From Pseudarthrobacter sp. NIBRBAC000502772 (GTDB lineage Bacteria > Actinomycetota > Actinomycetes > Actinomycetales > Micrococcaceae), in assembly GCF_006517235.1 (NCBI RefSeq), contig NZ_CP041188.1, forward strand, positions 62,001-126,000: DNA of 64,000 bases, read 5' to 3'. The position numbers and the translations under genes were made by a program. Each line of letters begins with the position of its first letter. Within the stretch, counting starts at the first letter, position 1. This document shows, piece by piece, positions 54,701 through 64,000 of this stretch. The notes beneath the pieces are model-generated. The model did not search any database. It saw only the letters and a list, made by a program, of their open reading frames with translations, and had not been told where the DNA came from.

Positions 54701-55347
54701 TGCAGCGCGAGCGGCAGAAGATCCTGGGCCTGATCGAGGACGTGAACAAGAACCGGTTCACCATCTTCCAGTCACTGACCCTGCTGCGTCAGCTCAGCCT
54801 GGACGCGTCGCTGGTCGATCCGTCGCTGTCCGGCGTCCGCTCTTCGAAGCTGGACGTGCTGTTTGAGCAACTGGAGGATCTGGTCGCGGAGGGCCACCGG
54901 GCGCTGATCTTCAGCCAGTTCACCGGTTTCCTCGGCAAGGTCCGCGAGCGGCTTGTGGAGGAGAAGATCGAGTTCTGCTATCTCGACGGCGGCACCCGGA
55001 ACCGTACCGACGTCGTCAATGAATTCAAGAACGGCAGCGCGCCGGTGTTCCTGATTTCGCTGAAGGCCGGCGGCTTTGGCCTGAACCTGACCGAGGCCGA
55101 CTACGTTTTCCTGTTGGATCCCTGGTGGAACCCCGCGTCCGAGGCGCAGGCCGTGGACCGGACGCACCGGATCGGGCAGGCCCGGAATGTGATGGTCTAC
55201 CGGCTGGTGGCCAAGGACACGATCGAGGAAAAGGTCATGGCCCTGAAAGCGCGGAAGTCGCAGCTGTTCGCGGATGTGATGGAAGGCGACGCCCTGTCCA
55301 GCGGGTCGATTACGGCAGAGGACCTCGCGGGCCTGTTCAAGGACTGA
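51799..55347 (+). CDS. SWIM zinc finger SNF2 family helicase
   Basis: 1182 residues. A SWIM zinc finger (C100-x-C102, C108-x-H110) is followed by a long linker domain. The SNF2 motor starts near residue 690: motif I DDMGLGKT with K724, motif II DEAQ at 847, and HELICc with FSQFTGFLGK and motif VI QAVDRTHRIGQ. Such DNA translocases remodel protein-DNA complexes; the bacterial role is little known. The first ATG (51799) has no clear ribosome site; an ATG at 51862 is an alternative. Confidence 0.9.
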   Translation: MKQITSDRTRHPRGQLKVARTMPSQPDESAALAIQTPAINDRSLAAGLAYAMGSRVSGMSFDAATGLMLGKVRGGADVPYSTTAKLVRKSGGWSCTVGVCSCPVRKDCKHVAALLFAAEDNPAIRVQLLAPAEVSRLSRQPANLDLADWEQALSPLISQPGITQSISGIPLALQFEIEEPAPHFSYTGRRDPLRSVRQLKARPVIMGAKGKWIRGDVSWNTLSYLNFRRECNEAHIEWMQAFLAAHTAAANRVHNSSALWLGLNTFAGKNMWSLLTDAKKIGLALVHSRGTEPVRLAESPAAVGLNLSRYGSPVGGDAAAPGATHDDGGLELAPTITVEGEDVDPASVGTIGRPAHGIFLTTGGEALPGVSADNVITLAPLENGLSEELLTFVTAGSTLHIPAKDETRFLTGFYPKLKQAARVTATDESVALPALALPTLSLLANYGADHRVRLHWEWHYKSGTLVTAQPLWRHPGDHGYRDDTAEARILEGIGQPWNVVPAMGESATGGWGTPRLSASAELGGLDTLAFTEDVLPELRNAPDVSVDTAGDIADYREAEEAPVVSISTKATEQRDWFDLGIQISLEGQPVSFAAVFSALAAGQTKMLLPSGAYFSLDLPELHQLRALIEEARSLQDNKDAPLQISRFQAGLWDELAQLGIVDEQAAAWREAVGGLLEGGINGLPLPPSLNAELRPYQLEGYNWLSFLYRHSLGGILADDMGLGKTVQTLALMCAAKEQAAELAAAGTASATTDGAPAHVAAPGVPAPDGVTPFLVVAPTSVVGNWAAEAARFAPGLTVRIVSETFAKNSQDAAVELAGADIVITSYALFRIDYDSYASKTWAGLVLDEAQFVKNHQSKAYQCARKLPAAFKLAITGTPLENNLMEFWALTSIVAPGLFSSPKRFAEYYQKPVEKNGDKGQLDKLRRRVRPLMMRRTKDQVIQDLPPKQEQILEVVLNPRHQKVYQTHLQRERQKILGLIEDVNKNRFTIFQSLTLLRQLSLDASLVDPSLSGVRSSKLDVLFEQLEDLVAEGHRALIFSQFTGFLGKVRERLVEEKIEFCYLDGGTRNRTDVVNEFKNGSAPVFLISLKAGGFGLNLTEADYVFLLDPWWNPASEAQAVDRTHRIGQARNVMVYRLVAKDTIEEKVMALKARKSQLFADVMEGDALSSGSITAEDLAGLFKD

Positions 55348-55372
55348 GCTCTCGTTCGCGTCCCGGGGCCGT

Positions 55373-56161
55373 CTAACTGCAGGCTGCCAGGATACCTGCC
55401 ATCGCGTCCCGCTCGGCCTGGGTGACCCACAGGCTGTAGTTGGCCTTCACGGCGGTCTGGCGGGCTACGTATTCGCACCGGAACGCCTTGTTGGGCGGGA
55501 GCCAGGTGGCCGCATCCTTGTCGCCCTTGGCGCTGTTGGTGGGCCCGTCGGCAGCCATGAGGTTCAGGGGATCGTTGGCCAACTGCCTGCGCTGTTCGGC
55601 GCTGAGCTGCTGGGCACCCTTCTGCCAGGCGTCGCTGAGGGCAACCAGGTGGTCGATCTGGACGGCGGAGCTGGTGGTGTTGCCACGGACAAAGTCGATG
55701 GTTGTGCCTGTGTATTTGTCGGCCAGTGTACCGGTCATAACGACGCAGTTCTGCGTGCCGGGCTTGAACGTCTCGCCGTCGAGGTCCCTGGCGAGGATGT
55801 CGTTTCGGGTATCGCAGCCGTTTCGGTCGACGTCCGCCCACGCGGGGCCGAATTCCTCGCGGGTGTAGCCGGTCTTGGGTGCGCGCCCCTTCACCGGGAT
55901 AGTCTCCAGCTGGGCGAGGGCCGTTGCCACGTCGGCTGGGCTCACAGATGATTCGCCGGAGTTGCCCGACGGCGGTGCTTCCCTGACCGCTTCGGCCACC
56001 TTGTTTGCGGCGTGCGTTGCGGCCTGGGCTGCGGCGTCACAACCGGTGAGGGCGCTGGTGAGGACGCCGGCGAGAAGCAGCGTGGTGAACAGCGTCAGTG
56101 CTTTGGTGGCGGCGGAGCGGTTGATCGTTATGTCCTTTAGGAGTACGGCGGAGGTGAACAC
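55373..56161 (-). CDS. lipoprotein HNH nuclease (DUF1524/GmrSD C-type)
   Basis: 262 residues. Signal with lipobox LTGC near residue 40 predicts an outer-face lipoprotein. The nuclease domain has CDTRNDILARDL, then VQIDHLVALSDAWQKGA (the DH of the HNH), LANDPLNLMAADGPTNSAKGD and a C-terminal KANYSLW. Secreted enzymes of this group are probably nutritional or competition DNases. The start is a GTG at 56161; nearer alternatives lack a legal codon. Confidence 0.85.
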   Translation of the reverse strand: MFTSAVLLKDITINRSAATKALTLFTTLLLAGVLTSALTGCDAAAQAATHAANKVAEAVREAPPSGNSGESSVSPADVATALAQLETIPVKGRAPKTGYTREEFGPAWADVDRNGCDTRNDILARDLDGETFKPGTQNCVVMTGTLADKYTGTTIDFVRGNTTSSAVQIDHLVALSDAWQKGAQQLSAEQRRQLANDPLNLMAADGPTNSAKGDKDAATWLPPNKAFRCEYVARQTAVKANYSLWVTQAERDAMAGILAACS

Positions 56162-56248
56162 GCTACTAGCGCGGGGCGTTCTGACCTGTCATGCCGGGTG
56201 TGGAGTCTGTCACCCTAAAATGTCGTACCCCCTCGACATGATGGAGGT

Positions 56249-57871
56249 ATGGACAACACGGCAGCGGCAGAGATTCTGGAGACCATCGCGGCCTCTGCTC
56301 TGCAGATGGCCGGTGTGCTTCGTGGGGCGGCCGTGGATCCAGCAGCCAGCCCGGCTGCAACTGGTCCGGCTGATTGCCCTTCAGCACCTGGTCCGTCCGC
56401 GATGTGTGGGGACCTGGCTCGCTGGCAGGCTGAGCTTTGCCTTACCGTCCTGTCGGGGACCGTGGGGATGGAAGCCATGTTCGCTGCCGTGAAGGTCCAT
56501 GCCGCCAGCGGTTACGACGACGCCGCCCAGGCCGTCGCGGGCCGTATCACTTCCCCTCAGGAGCAGACCGCCCAGGACATGGGCATCGTGGCCGAGGTCG
56601 CCTGCGCCCTGACCGTCAGCGAACGCACGGGTGACGCGCTGCTGGGCGAGGCACACCGCCTGACCACGGCTCTGCCTTTGACCCTCGCCGCCCTGGAGGC
56701 AGGGACCATTTCGTGGCAGCACGCCCGGATCATGGTTGACGAGTCCATTAACCTGAATCCCGCTGCCGCGCACGTGTTGGAGGCGCACTTCCTGGACCCG
56801 GACGCGCCCAATCCGGCACGGGGTGGCCCGGCCGGAGAAATGGTCCCGTCCCGGTTCCGTCACAAGGCCCGGACCTGGCGCGAACGCCATCACCCGGACA
56901 GCATCGAAAAACGCCACACCCGCAGCGCGGCAGACCGGCGGCTTGAGTACTCCCCGGACCGGGACGGCATGGCCTGGCTCTCCGCCTACCTCCCGGCCGA
57001 TCAGGCCTCCGGGATCTGGGACCGCGCCACCACCGCCGCCCGCGCCCTGCAGGGCCCCACCGAGTCCAGGACCCTCACCCAACTCCGCGCCGACAGAGCC
57101 GCGGCCTGGCTTCTGGGCGGGCAGGCCGATCTGATCCCGTCACCCAAGGCCCAAGTCCTCGTGACCGTGCCGGTGTTTGCGCTGATGGGCCTGACCGATG
57201 AACCCGCGATGCTCGACGGGTACGGGCCCATCCCGCCGTCCATGGCGCGGACCCTCGTCGCCGACGGCGCCGATTCGTTCCACCGTGTCCTGACCGACGC
57301 GCGCGACGGAGCACCACTGGAAATCGGCCGTGACAGCTACCGGATCCCCAAAGCGATGCGCCAATGGCTTAGATTGCGGGACGGGAAGTGCCCGTTCCCC
57401 GGCTGCAACAACCAGTCCCTGGACAACGAAGCCAACCACCTCCTCGCCTGGCACCAGGGCGGAACCACCGGGATCAGCAATCTCGGTCAGCCTTGCCCCA
57501 AGCACCACCGGCTCAAACACACCACACCCTGGAAACCCACCACGGCGAGTTCCACCGAACCACCCGGCTGGATTTCACCCACAGGCCGCCACTACGCCAG
57601 CGAACACCCCGACTGGGAACCACCATTCTGGCCAAACCAGATAATGGACCAACTCCCCCATAAGGAACCTGGCACTGCCCTGCCCGAATGCCATCTACCG
57701 GCAGACCCAGAGCCGGAGCGGCAGTGGCTGCGCCGCCTCCAAGAACCAGAGCCCGTACCTTACCCCTCCGTACCCGACTTCCTCTGGCTGACACAGCAGC
57801 CTGGGGCCGGTGCGGCACCTCCAGCTGGGGCCGGTGCGGCCCCTCCAGGCCCCTGCGCTAACACCGGCTGA
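56249..57871 (+). CDS. DUF222/HNH endonuclease family protein
   Basis: 540 residues. DUF222 occupies about residues 60-340, and the HNH domain follows near 385-425: CPFPGCNN, then NEANHLLAWHQGG, TGISNLGQPCPKHHRLKH. In most relatives the second motif reads as DH; here it is NH (Asn for Asp). Such genes are numerous in actinobacterial genomes and are often mobile; the role is unknown. The C-terminus has a 27-base repeat encoding GAGAAPP. Confidence 0.88.
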   Translation: MDNTAAAEILETIAASALQMAGVLRGAAVDPAASPAATGPADCPSAPGPSAMCGDLARWQAELCLTVLSGTVGMEAMFAAVKVHAASGYDDAAQAVAGRITSPQEQTAQDMGIVAEVACALTVSERTGDALLGEAHRLTTALPLTLAALEAGTISWQHARIMVDESINLNPAAAHVLEAHFLDPDAPNPARGGPAGEMVPSRFRHKARTWRERHHPDSIEKRHTRSAADRRLEYSPDRDGMAWLSAYLPADQASGIWDRATTAARALQGPTESRTLTQLRADRAAAWLLGGQADLIPSPKAQVLVTVPVFALMGLTDEPAMLDGYGPIPPSMARTLVADGADSFHRVLTDARDGAPLEIGRDSYRIPKAMRQWLRLRDGKCPFPGCNNQSLDNEANHLLAWHQGGTTGISNLGQPCPKHHRLKHTTPWKPTTASSTEPPGWISPTGRHYASEHPDWEPPFWPNQIMDQLPHKEPGTALPECHLPADPEPERQWLRRLQEPEPVPYPSVPDFLWLTQQPGAGAAPPAGAGAAPPGPCANTG

Positions 57872-57963
57872 GCCCTGTCACGCAGCCGGGAAGCAGCAGC
57901 GGGAAAGCACTTTCCCGCATATGCTGTACGGAATTCCGACTACGCAGCCACCTGGAGATTCCC

Positions 57964-58986
57964 GTGCGCACCGAAGCCACCGCTTCAGATTCAATCCGTG
58001 AACCTGCAGCATCCAGCGTCTCGCCACTCAGGGCTGATGCCTTCAGGACTCCCTACCGGGATCCCATCTGGGACGGCCCCACAGATCCCGTCCTGGTGCC
58101 CGACCACCTGACCGGCGACTGGGTGCTTTTCTACACGCAGCGACGGCCCACGGAAACCGGGCTGACCGGCGTCGAGTGGGTCCACGGCACGGCAATCGGA
58201 GTGGCCCGCTCGTCCGACGGCGGACTCAACTGGCAGTATCAGGGCACGCTGGACGGACTGGTCCCGCCAGGAACTGAACTGCCCGCCACACTGTGGGCCC
58301 CCGACGTCGTCCGAATCGGCGATCAGTGGATCATGTACCTCACAGTCCTCGGCGGAGTCCGGACTGACTGGACCGGCAACGCCTCGATCGTCCAATTGAC
58401 CAGCCCGGACCTGGTCACGTGGGAGTTCCTCGGTTCCATCGAATTGGAGTCTCCGCGGGTCATCGACGCGGCAGTGGCCCTTTGCGGAGACGGTCTGCAC
58501 CGGCTCTGGTACAAGGATGAATCCCGGGGATCAAACACGTACAGTGCGGTAAGCAGGACCCCGGCAGATCCGTCGTCGTGGGTTCTTGAAGGCCTGACCA
58601 TCGCCGGGCGACCGCACGAAGGACCCAAAGTCTTCAAGCTCGACGGGCAGTTCTGGATGATCGTGGACGAATGGCGTGGCCAGGCGATCTACCGGTCCGA
58701 GGACGCCTCAGGCGGCTGGACGCGGCAGGAGAATTCTGACGGGCTCATCCTGACGGCTCCTGAAACGGCCGACGGCGGTCCAGTAGTAGGACGGCACGCG
58801 GACGTAGTGCCGCTGGAGGCCCCGGCAGACGGCAAGGAACGTGCGCTCATCGTGTACTTCACCCATCCGCACTGGAACGGCGAGGATATCGACGGCATGA
58901 CAGCGGACCCCAAGAGCCACCTCAGCCACATTCGGGCCGCAGTGCTGGAAGTGCAGGACGGCACCTTGCTCTGCTCCCACAGCTGA
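57964..58986 (+). CDS. glycoside hydrolase family 43-like protein
   Basis: 340 residues with a five-bladed beta-propeller repeat pattern. DPIWDGPTDPVLVPD and LWAPDVVRIGDQWIMYLT match typical GH43/GH32 strand pairs, with Asp and Glu (RPHEGPKVFKLDGQFWMI) as candidate acids. No signal peptide, so it acts inside the cell or is exported by another route. The start is GTG at 57964 with GGAG upstream. No transporter or regulator adjoins it. Confidence 0.78.
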   Translation: MRTEATASDSIREPAASSVSPLRADAFRTPYRDPIWDGPTDPVLVPDHLTGDWVLFYTQRRPTETGLTGVEWVHGTAIGVARSSDGGLNWQYQGTLDGLVPPGTELPATLWAPDVVRIGDQWIMYLTVLGGVRTDWTGNASIVQLTSPDLVTWEFLGSIELESPRVIDAAVALCGDGLHRLWYKDESRGSNTYSAVSRTPADPSSWVLEGLTIAGRPHEGPKVFKLDGQFWMIVDEWRGQAIYRSEDASGGWTRQENSDGLILTAPETADGGPVVGRHADVVPLEAPADGKERALIVYFTHPHWNGEDIDGMTADPKSHLSHIRAAVLEVQDGTLLCSHS

Positions 58987-59040
58987 CGCCGGAGCATCCG
59001 AAGCCAGGGCTGAGAACAGGGTATCGGGGCCGGCACGACA

Positions 59041-59102
59041 AAGGGCCGAACTCCGGAACTATAAGCCAGCGACTGCTGACACCGGTCCGATGTTCGGCCC
59101 TT
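59041..59102. terminator. long-loop inverted repeat between GH43-like gene and amt
   Basis: AAGGGCCGAAC (59041-59051) pairs perfectly with GTTCGGCCCTT (59092-59102), with inner TCCGG/CCGG complement. It lies between convergent genes. Confidence 0.7.
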
Positions 59103-59185
59103 AGCCGGGCTCGCGCCGGGCGTCGGCAATGGGCGCCGATGGCACCGCCCGGGCATATCTATGTGAGTTCAGGTCCCACTGGTTA

Positions 59186-60475
<1,290 letters not shown>

Positions 60476-60768
60476 GGAAAACCCCTTTCGTGATGCGAAG
60501 AGAGAACGGAAATTGCCCGTCAGAGCCGCTCCGGAGGAGGGACGCGGAGTCAGTCCACGTTTGTCGGAGGGCAGCTATTGCCGTCTGGTTCCAACTGTAT
60601 GGCTGCAGTTCCGCGGTGGGTTTCTGGCCGGTTAAATCAACGTTTCAGTCACGGGCAAGCGAGTTTCACAGGTCACTCAAACGAACTTTGTATTCAGGAA
60701 TTCCGGGACCACGGCCGAGCAGGAGTGAGTCGCCCGTTTCCATGGTGAATTCGCGTGCTGAGCGTGCG
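60476..60768 (-). promoter_or_regulatory. amt upstream region
   Basis: No gene is seen. It contains GTTTC-A-GTCAC at 60642-60652 and GTTTC-N4-GTCAC at 60663-60676. On the minus strand these read GTGAC...GAAAC, the elements of a GlnR box, but the spacing (1 and 4) differs from the usual six, so the assignment is weak. Confidence 0.35.
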
Positions 60769-62121
<1,353 letters not shown>

Positions 62122-62192
62122 TCAACAGTTATTCCATGCAATGGTAGCAAAATTTCATTTTGCGGAATCTATTGCGACGAATATCCTGCTCT

Positions 62193-63011
62193 TCAACGGC
62201 TGACCGGCTGCTGAAGCCAGGGCCTTGTGGGTGTTTGGCCCAGCCTGTCGTTGAATTCCTGGGCTTCCCGGTAGTAGTCCAGCAGGCTCAACTGCGAAGC
62301 TGCTCCCGGGTCCAGGATGACCACGGCCCTGCGGTGCAGCTGCAGCACCGACGCGGGGCAGTGGGCGCTGACCGGCCCTTCCACCATGGCCCGGACAGCG
62401 GCGGCCTTGTTCTCCCCCATCGCCACCAGCATTGCCAGCTTGGCTTCGCGGATGGTCCCGAGACCCTGCGTCAGGCACAGCCGCGGAACATCGCCGTCGC
62501 AAAAGAACCGCGCGTTGTCAGCCCGCGTGGCCCCGGCGAGGGTCTTCACCCTCGTGCGGGAAGCCAGTGATGACGTCGGCTCGTTGAAGCCAATGTGGCC
62601 GTTGGCGCCGATGCCAAGGATCTGAATGTCCACACCCCCGCCGGCGGCGATGGCTGCGTCATAACGGTCAGCTTCGGCCACCAGGTCCGGCGCGTCCCCC
62701 TGCGGCGTAAAGAGCCGTTCCAGGGGCAGGTCCACATGGTCGACGAACTCCCGCCGGATGGTGGAGTAGTACGACTGCCCGTGTTCGGGCGGCAGACCCG
62801 CGTATTCGTCCAGCGTGAAGCCGGTGACTTTGCCGAAGCTGAGTTGTTCCTCTCGGTGCCGCCGGATGAGCTCCTGGTAGGTGGATCGCGGGGAGCCGCC
62901 GGTCGCCAGCCCCAGCACGGCAGGACCCTGGCGGACCCTGGCCTCGATAATGTCCGCCGCCCGGGCTCCTACGTGATCGACGGACTCACACAGAACTATC
63001 TGCACGGTCAT
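62193..63011 (-). CDS. nagB: glucosamine-6-phosphate deaminase
   Basis: 272 residues. It converts glucosamine-6-phosphate to fructose-6-phosphate and ammonium. LGLATGGSPRSTYQELI near 34, FTLDEYAGLP with the catalytic Asp near 67, and GIGANGHIGFNEP near 128 are typical. ATG 63011 opens the conserved frame with GGAAAGGA upstream. It overlaps the end of nagA by 26 bases, giving a nagA-nagB operon. Confidence 0.95.
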   Translation of the reverse strand: MTVQIVLCESVDHVGARAADIIEARVRQGPAVLGLATGGSPRSTYQELIRRHREEQLSFGKVTGFTLDEYAGLPPEHGQSYYSTIRREFVDHVDLPLERLFTPQGDAPDLVAEADRYDAAIAAGGGVDIQILGIGANGHIGFNEPTSSLASRTRVKTLAGATRADNARFFCDGDVPRLCLTQGLGTIREAKLAMLVAMGENKAAAVRAMVEGPVSAHCPASVLQLHRRAVVILDPGAASQLSLLDYYREAQEFNDRLGQTPTRPWLQQPVSR

Positions 63012-64000
63012 TCCTTTCCTGCGTTTGTGGTGCGCCGGCGCGGTAGGCCTGCACGAGTTCAAGTTCTTCGGTGGTCACCAGTACGTCCGCCCGGTAACCC
63101 TGCGCAATGGCGCCCACCCGGTTGGGGCCAGGCCGGTCCAGGCCCATCAGCCGCGCCGGCGTTGAGGTAGCCGCCATGACCGCATCGGCCAGGGGAACGC
63201 CCCAATCAACGCAGCGGCGGACGTTCTCCAGCAGGTGGCTGGTCGCGCCGGCGATCGCCCCGGGACCGGCGTCGGCGGTGCCGGCCAGCCGTGCCACCCG
63301 GTCCTGGACCAGCACGTCCAGGCTGCCGAGAGTGTAATGGCCGTCGGACATGCCCGCTGCTGCCATCGCATCCGTAATGAGCGCTATGGAGCGGGGTCCC
63401 ACCAGCCCGAAGACCATACGGACGATCTCCGGGTCCAGGTGCACGCCGTCGGCAATCAGTTCCAGCACCATCTGCCCGGGCGACTGCTCGGCCGCCTGCA
63501 GCAGGACCGCGATGGGTCCGGGCGTGCGGTGGCCCAGCGGGGGCATCCGGTTGAACAGATGCGTGGCCGACCACGGGCCGCCAACCCCACTGTTTGCGCC
63601 GCCCAGGACTTCCCGGGTGCGGGAAGCCGTAGCGGCGGTGTGGCCAAGGGAAGGCACGACGCCGTGATCCCGGCAGAGCTGCACCAGCTCGGCAAAGTGC
63701 GGGGTTTCGGGGGCAAGAGTCATTGACCGCACGGTCCCGCGTCCCGCCTCAAGCCACTGCTGCAGGAGCGCCGGGTCGCCGTCAATGATGGCTGCCGGGT
63801 CCTGGGCCCCGCACATGCTTTTGGTGATGAACGGCCCTTCCAGGTGCAGGCCGGCCAGGCTACCGTCCTGCACCAGGTCCCGCAGCACAGCGATCTGTTC
63901 CAGCAGCACCTGCGACGGCGCCGAGACCAGCGAGGCGAGTACCGACGTCGTGCCCTGCGCTGCATGGTGGCCGGCAGCCAGGCGTGCGCCGTCCGCATCC
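62986..64000 (-). CDS. nagA: N-acetylglucosamine-6-phosphate deacetylase (5' end outside the window)
   Basis: At least 338 residues are visible; the start lies beyond base 64000. The frame holds HHAAQGTTS near the edge, HLEGPFITK (metal-binding Glu), SLGHTAAT and ATHLFNRMPPLGHR (His ligands), and LITDAMAAAG with the catalytic Asp. It removes the acetyl group before NagB. The C-terminus is the usual amidohydrolase beta sandwich (GYRADVLVTTEELELVQAY). Confidence 0.93.
   Translation of the reverse strand, partial: DADGARLAAGHHAAQGTTSVLASLVSAPSQVLLEQIAVLRDLVQDGSLAGLHLEGPFITKSMCGAQDPAAIIDGDPALLQQWLEAGRGTVRSMTLAPETPHFAELVQLCRDHGVVPSLGHTAATASRTREVLGGANSGVGGPWSATHLFNRMPPLGHRTPGPIAVLLQAAEQSPGQMVLELIADGVHLDPEIVRMVFGLVGPRSIALITDAMAAAGMSDGHYTLGSLDVLVQDRVARLAGTADAGPGAIAGATSHLLENVRRCVDWGVPLADAVMAATSTPARLMGLDRPGPNRVGAIAQGYRADVLVTTEELELVQAYRAGAPQTQERNDRADSSV

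Overview
The window is a GC-rich actinobacterial chromosome segment. Codon use, leaderless-type promoters, two ECF sigma loci and the protein repertoire (HspR-type clpB control, DUF222/HNH nuclease, DUF1206, paired SMR transporters under a guanidine-III riboswitch) suggest a soil Micrococcaceae, Arthrobacter or Pseudarthrobacter-like. This assignment is by recognition of families, not by a database search. No rRNA, tRNA, CRISPR array or transposase was seen.

Layout. 0-7.4 kb: clpB with a HAIR-like operator, two small secreted proteins, then a molybdate operon (HTH-TOBE regulator, modA, modB, modC) reading leftward behind a perfect palindrome. 7.6-13.8 kb: housekeeping and accessory enzymes (BBE-like oxidase, DUF4031-HD fusion, VOC protein, YccF, trpF, APH-like kinase, HutD, ferritin). 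13.8-30.2 kb: a taurine/sulfonate catabolic island lying between two copies of a guanidine-riboswitch/SMR segment offset by exactly 16,030 bp. The left copy holds two SMR genes; the right copy is a shortened chimera of them. 30.2-46.4 kb: ABC exporter, P-loop kinase, aldo-keto reductase, MBL-fold protein, DEAD-box helicase, methyltransferase, two MFS exporters, trmB, a WXG100-like protein with a small partner, DUF1206 and SRPBCC proteins. 45.8-50 kb: two ECF sigma/anti-sigma loci with associated surface proteins. 50-58 kb: DUF4287 protein, acidic DMP19-like protein, SWIM-SNF2 helicase, two HNH nucleases. 58-64 kb: glycosidase-like protein, amt, gdhA, nagB and nagA (cut by the window edge).

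How the genes work together. The island encodes a full route: APC permease (probable taurine uptake), taurine-pyruvate aminotransferase, alanine dehydrogenase (regenerates pyruvate and releases ammonium), Xsc (sulfoacetaldehyde to acetyl phosphate plus sulfite), Pta (acetyl-CoA), and two different sulfite/sulfate export candidates (YeiH-like and TauE-like), with a MocR/TauR regulator and an IclR regulator. As read here, pta carries a one-base frameshift in a G run. Divergent from xsc, and overlapping iclR, is a CobS/CobT-like AAA+/VWA pair with no CobN in the window. This is the best candidate for an undescribed function: a MoxR/VWA-type maturation machine associated with sulfonate catabolism.
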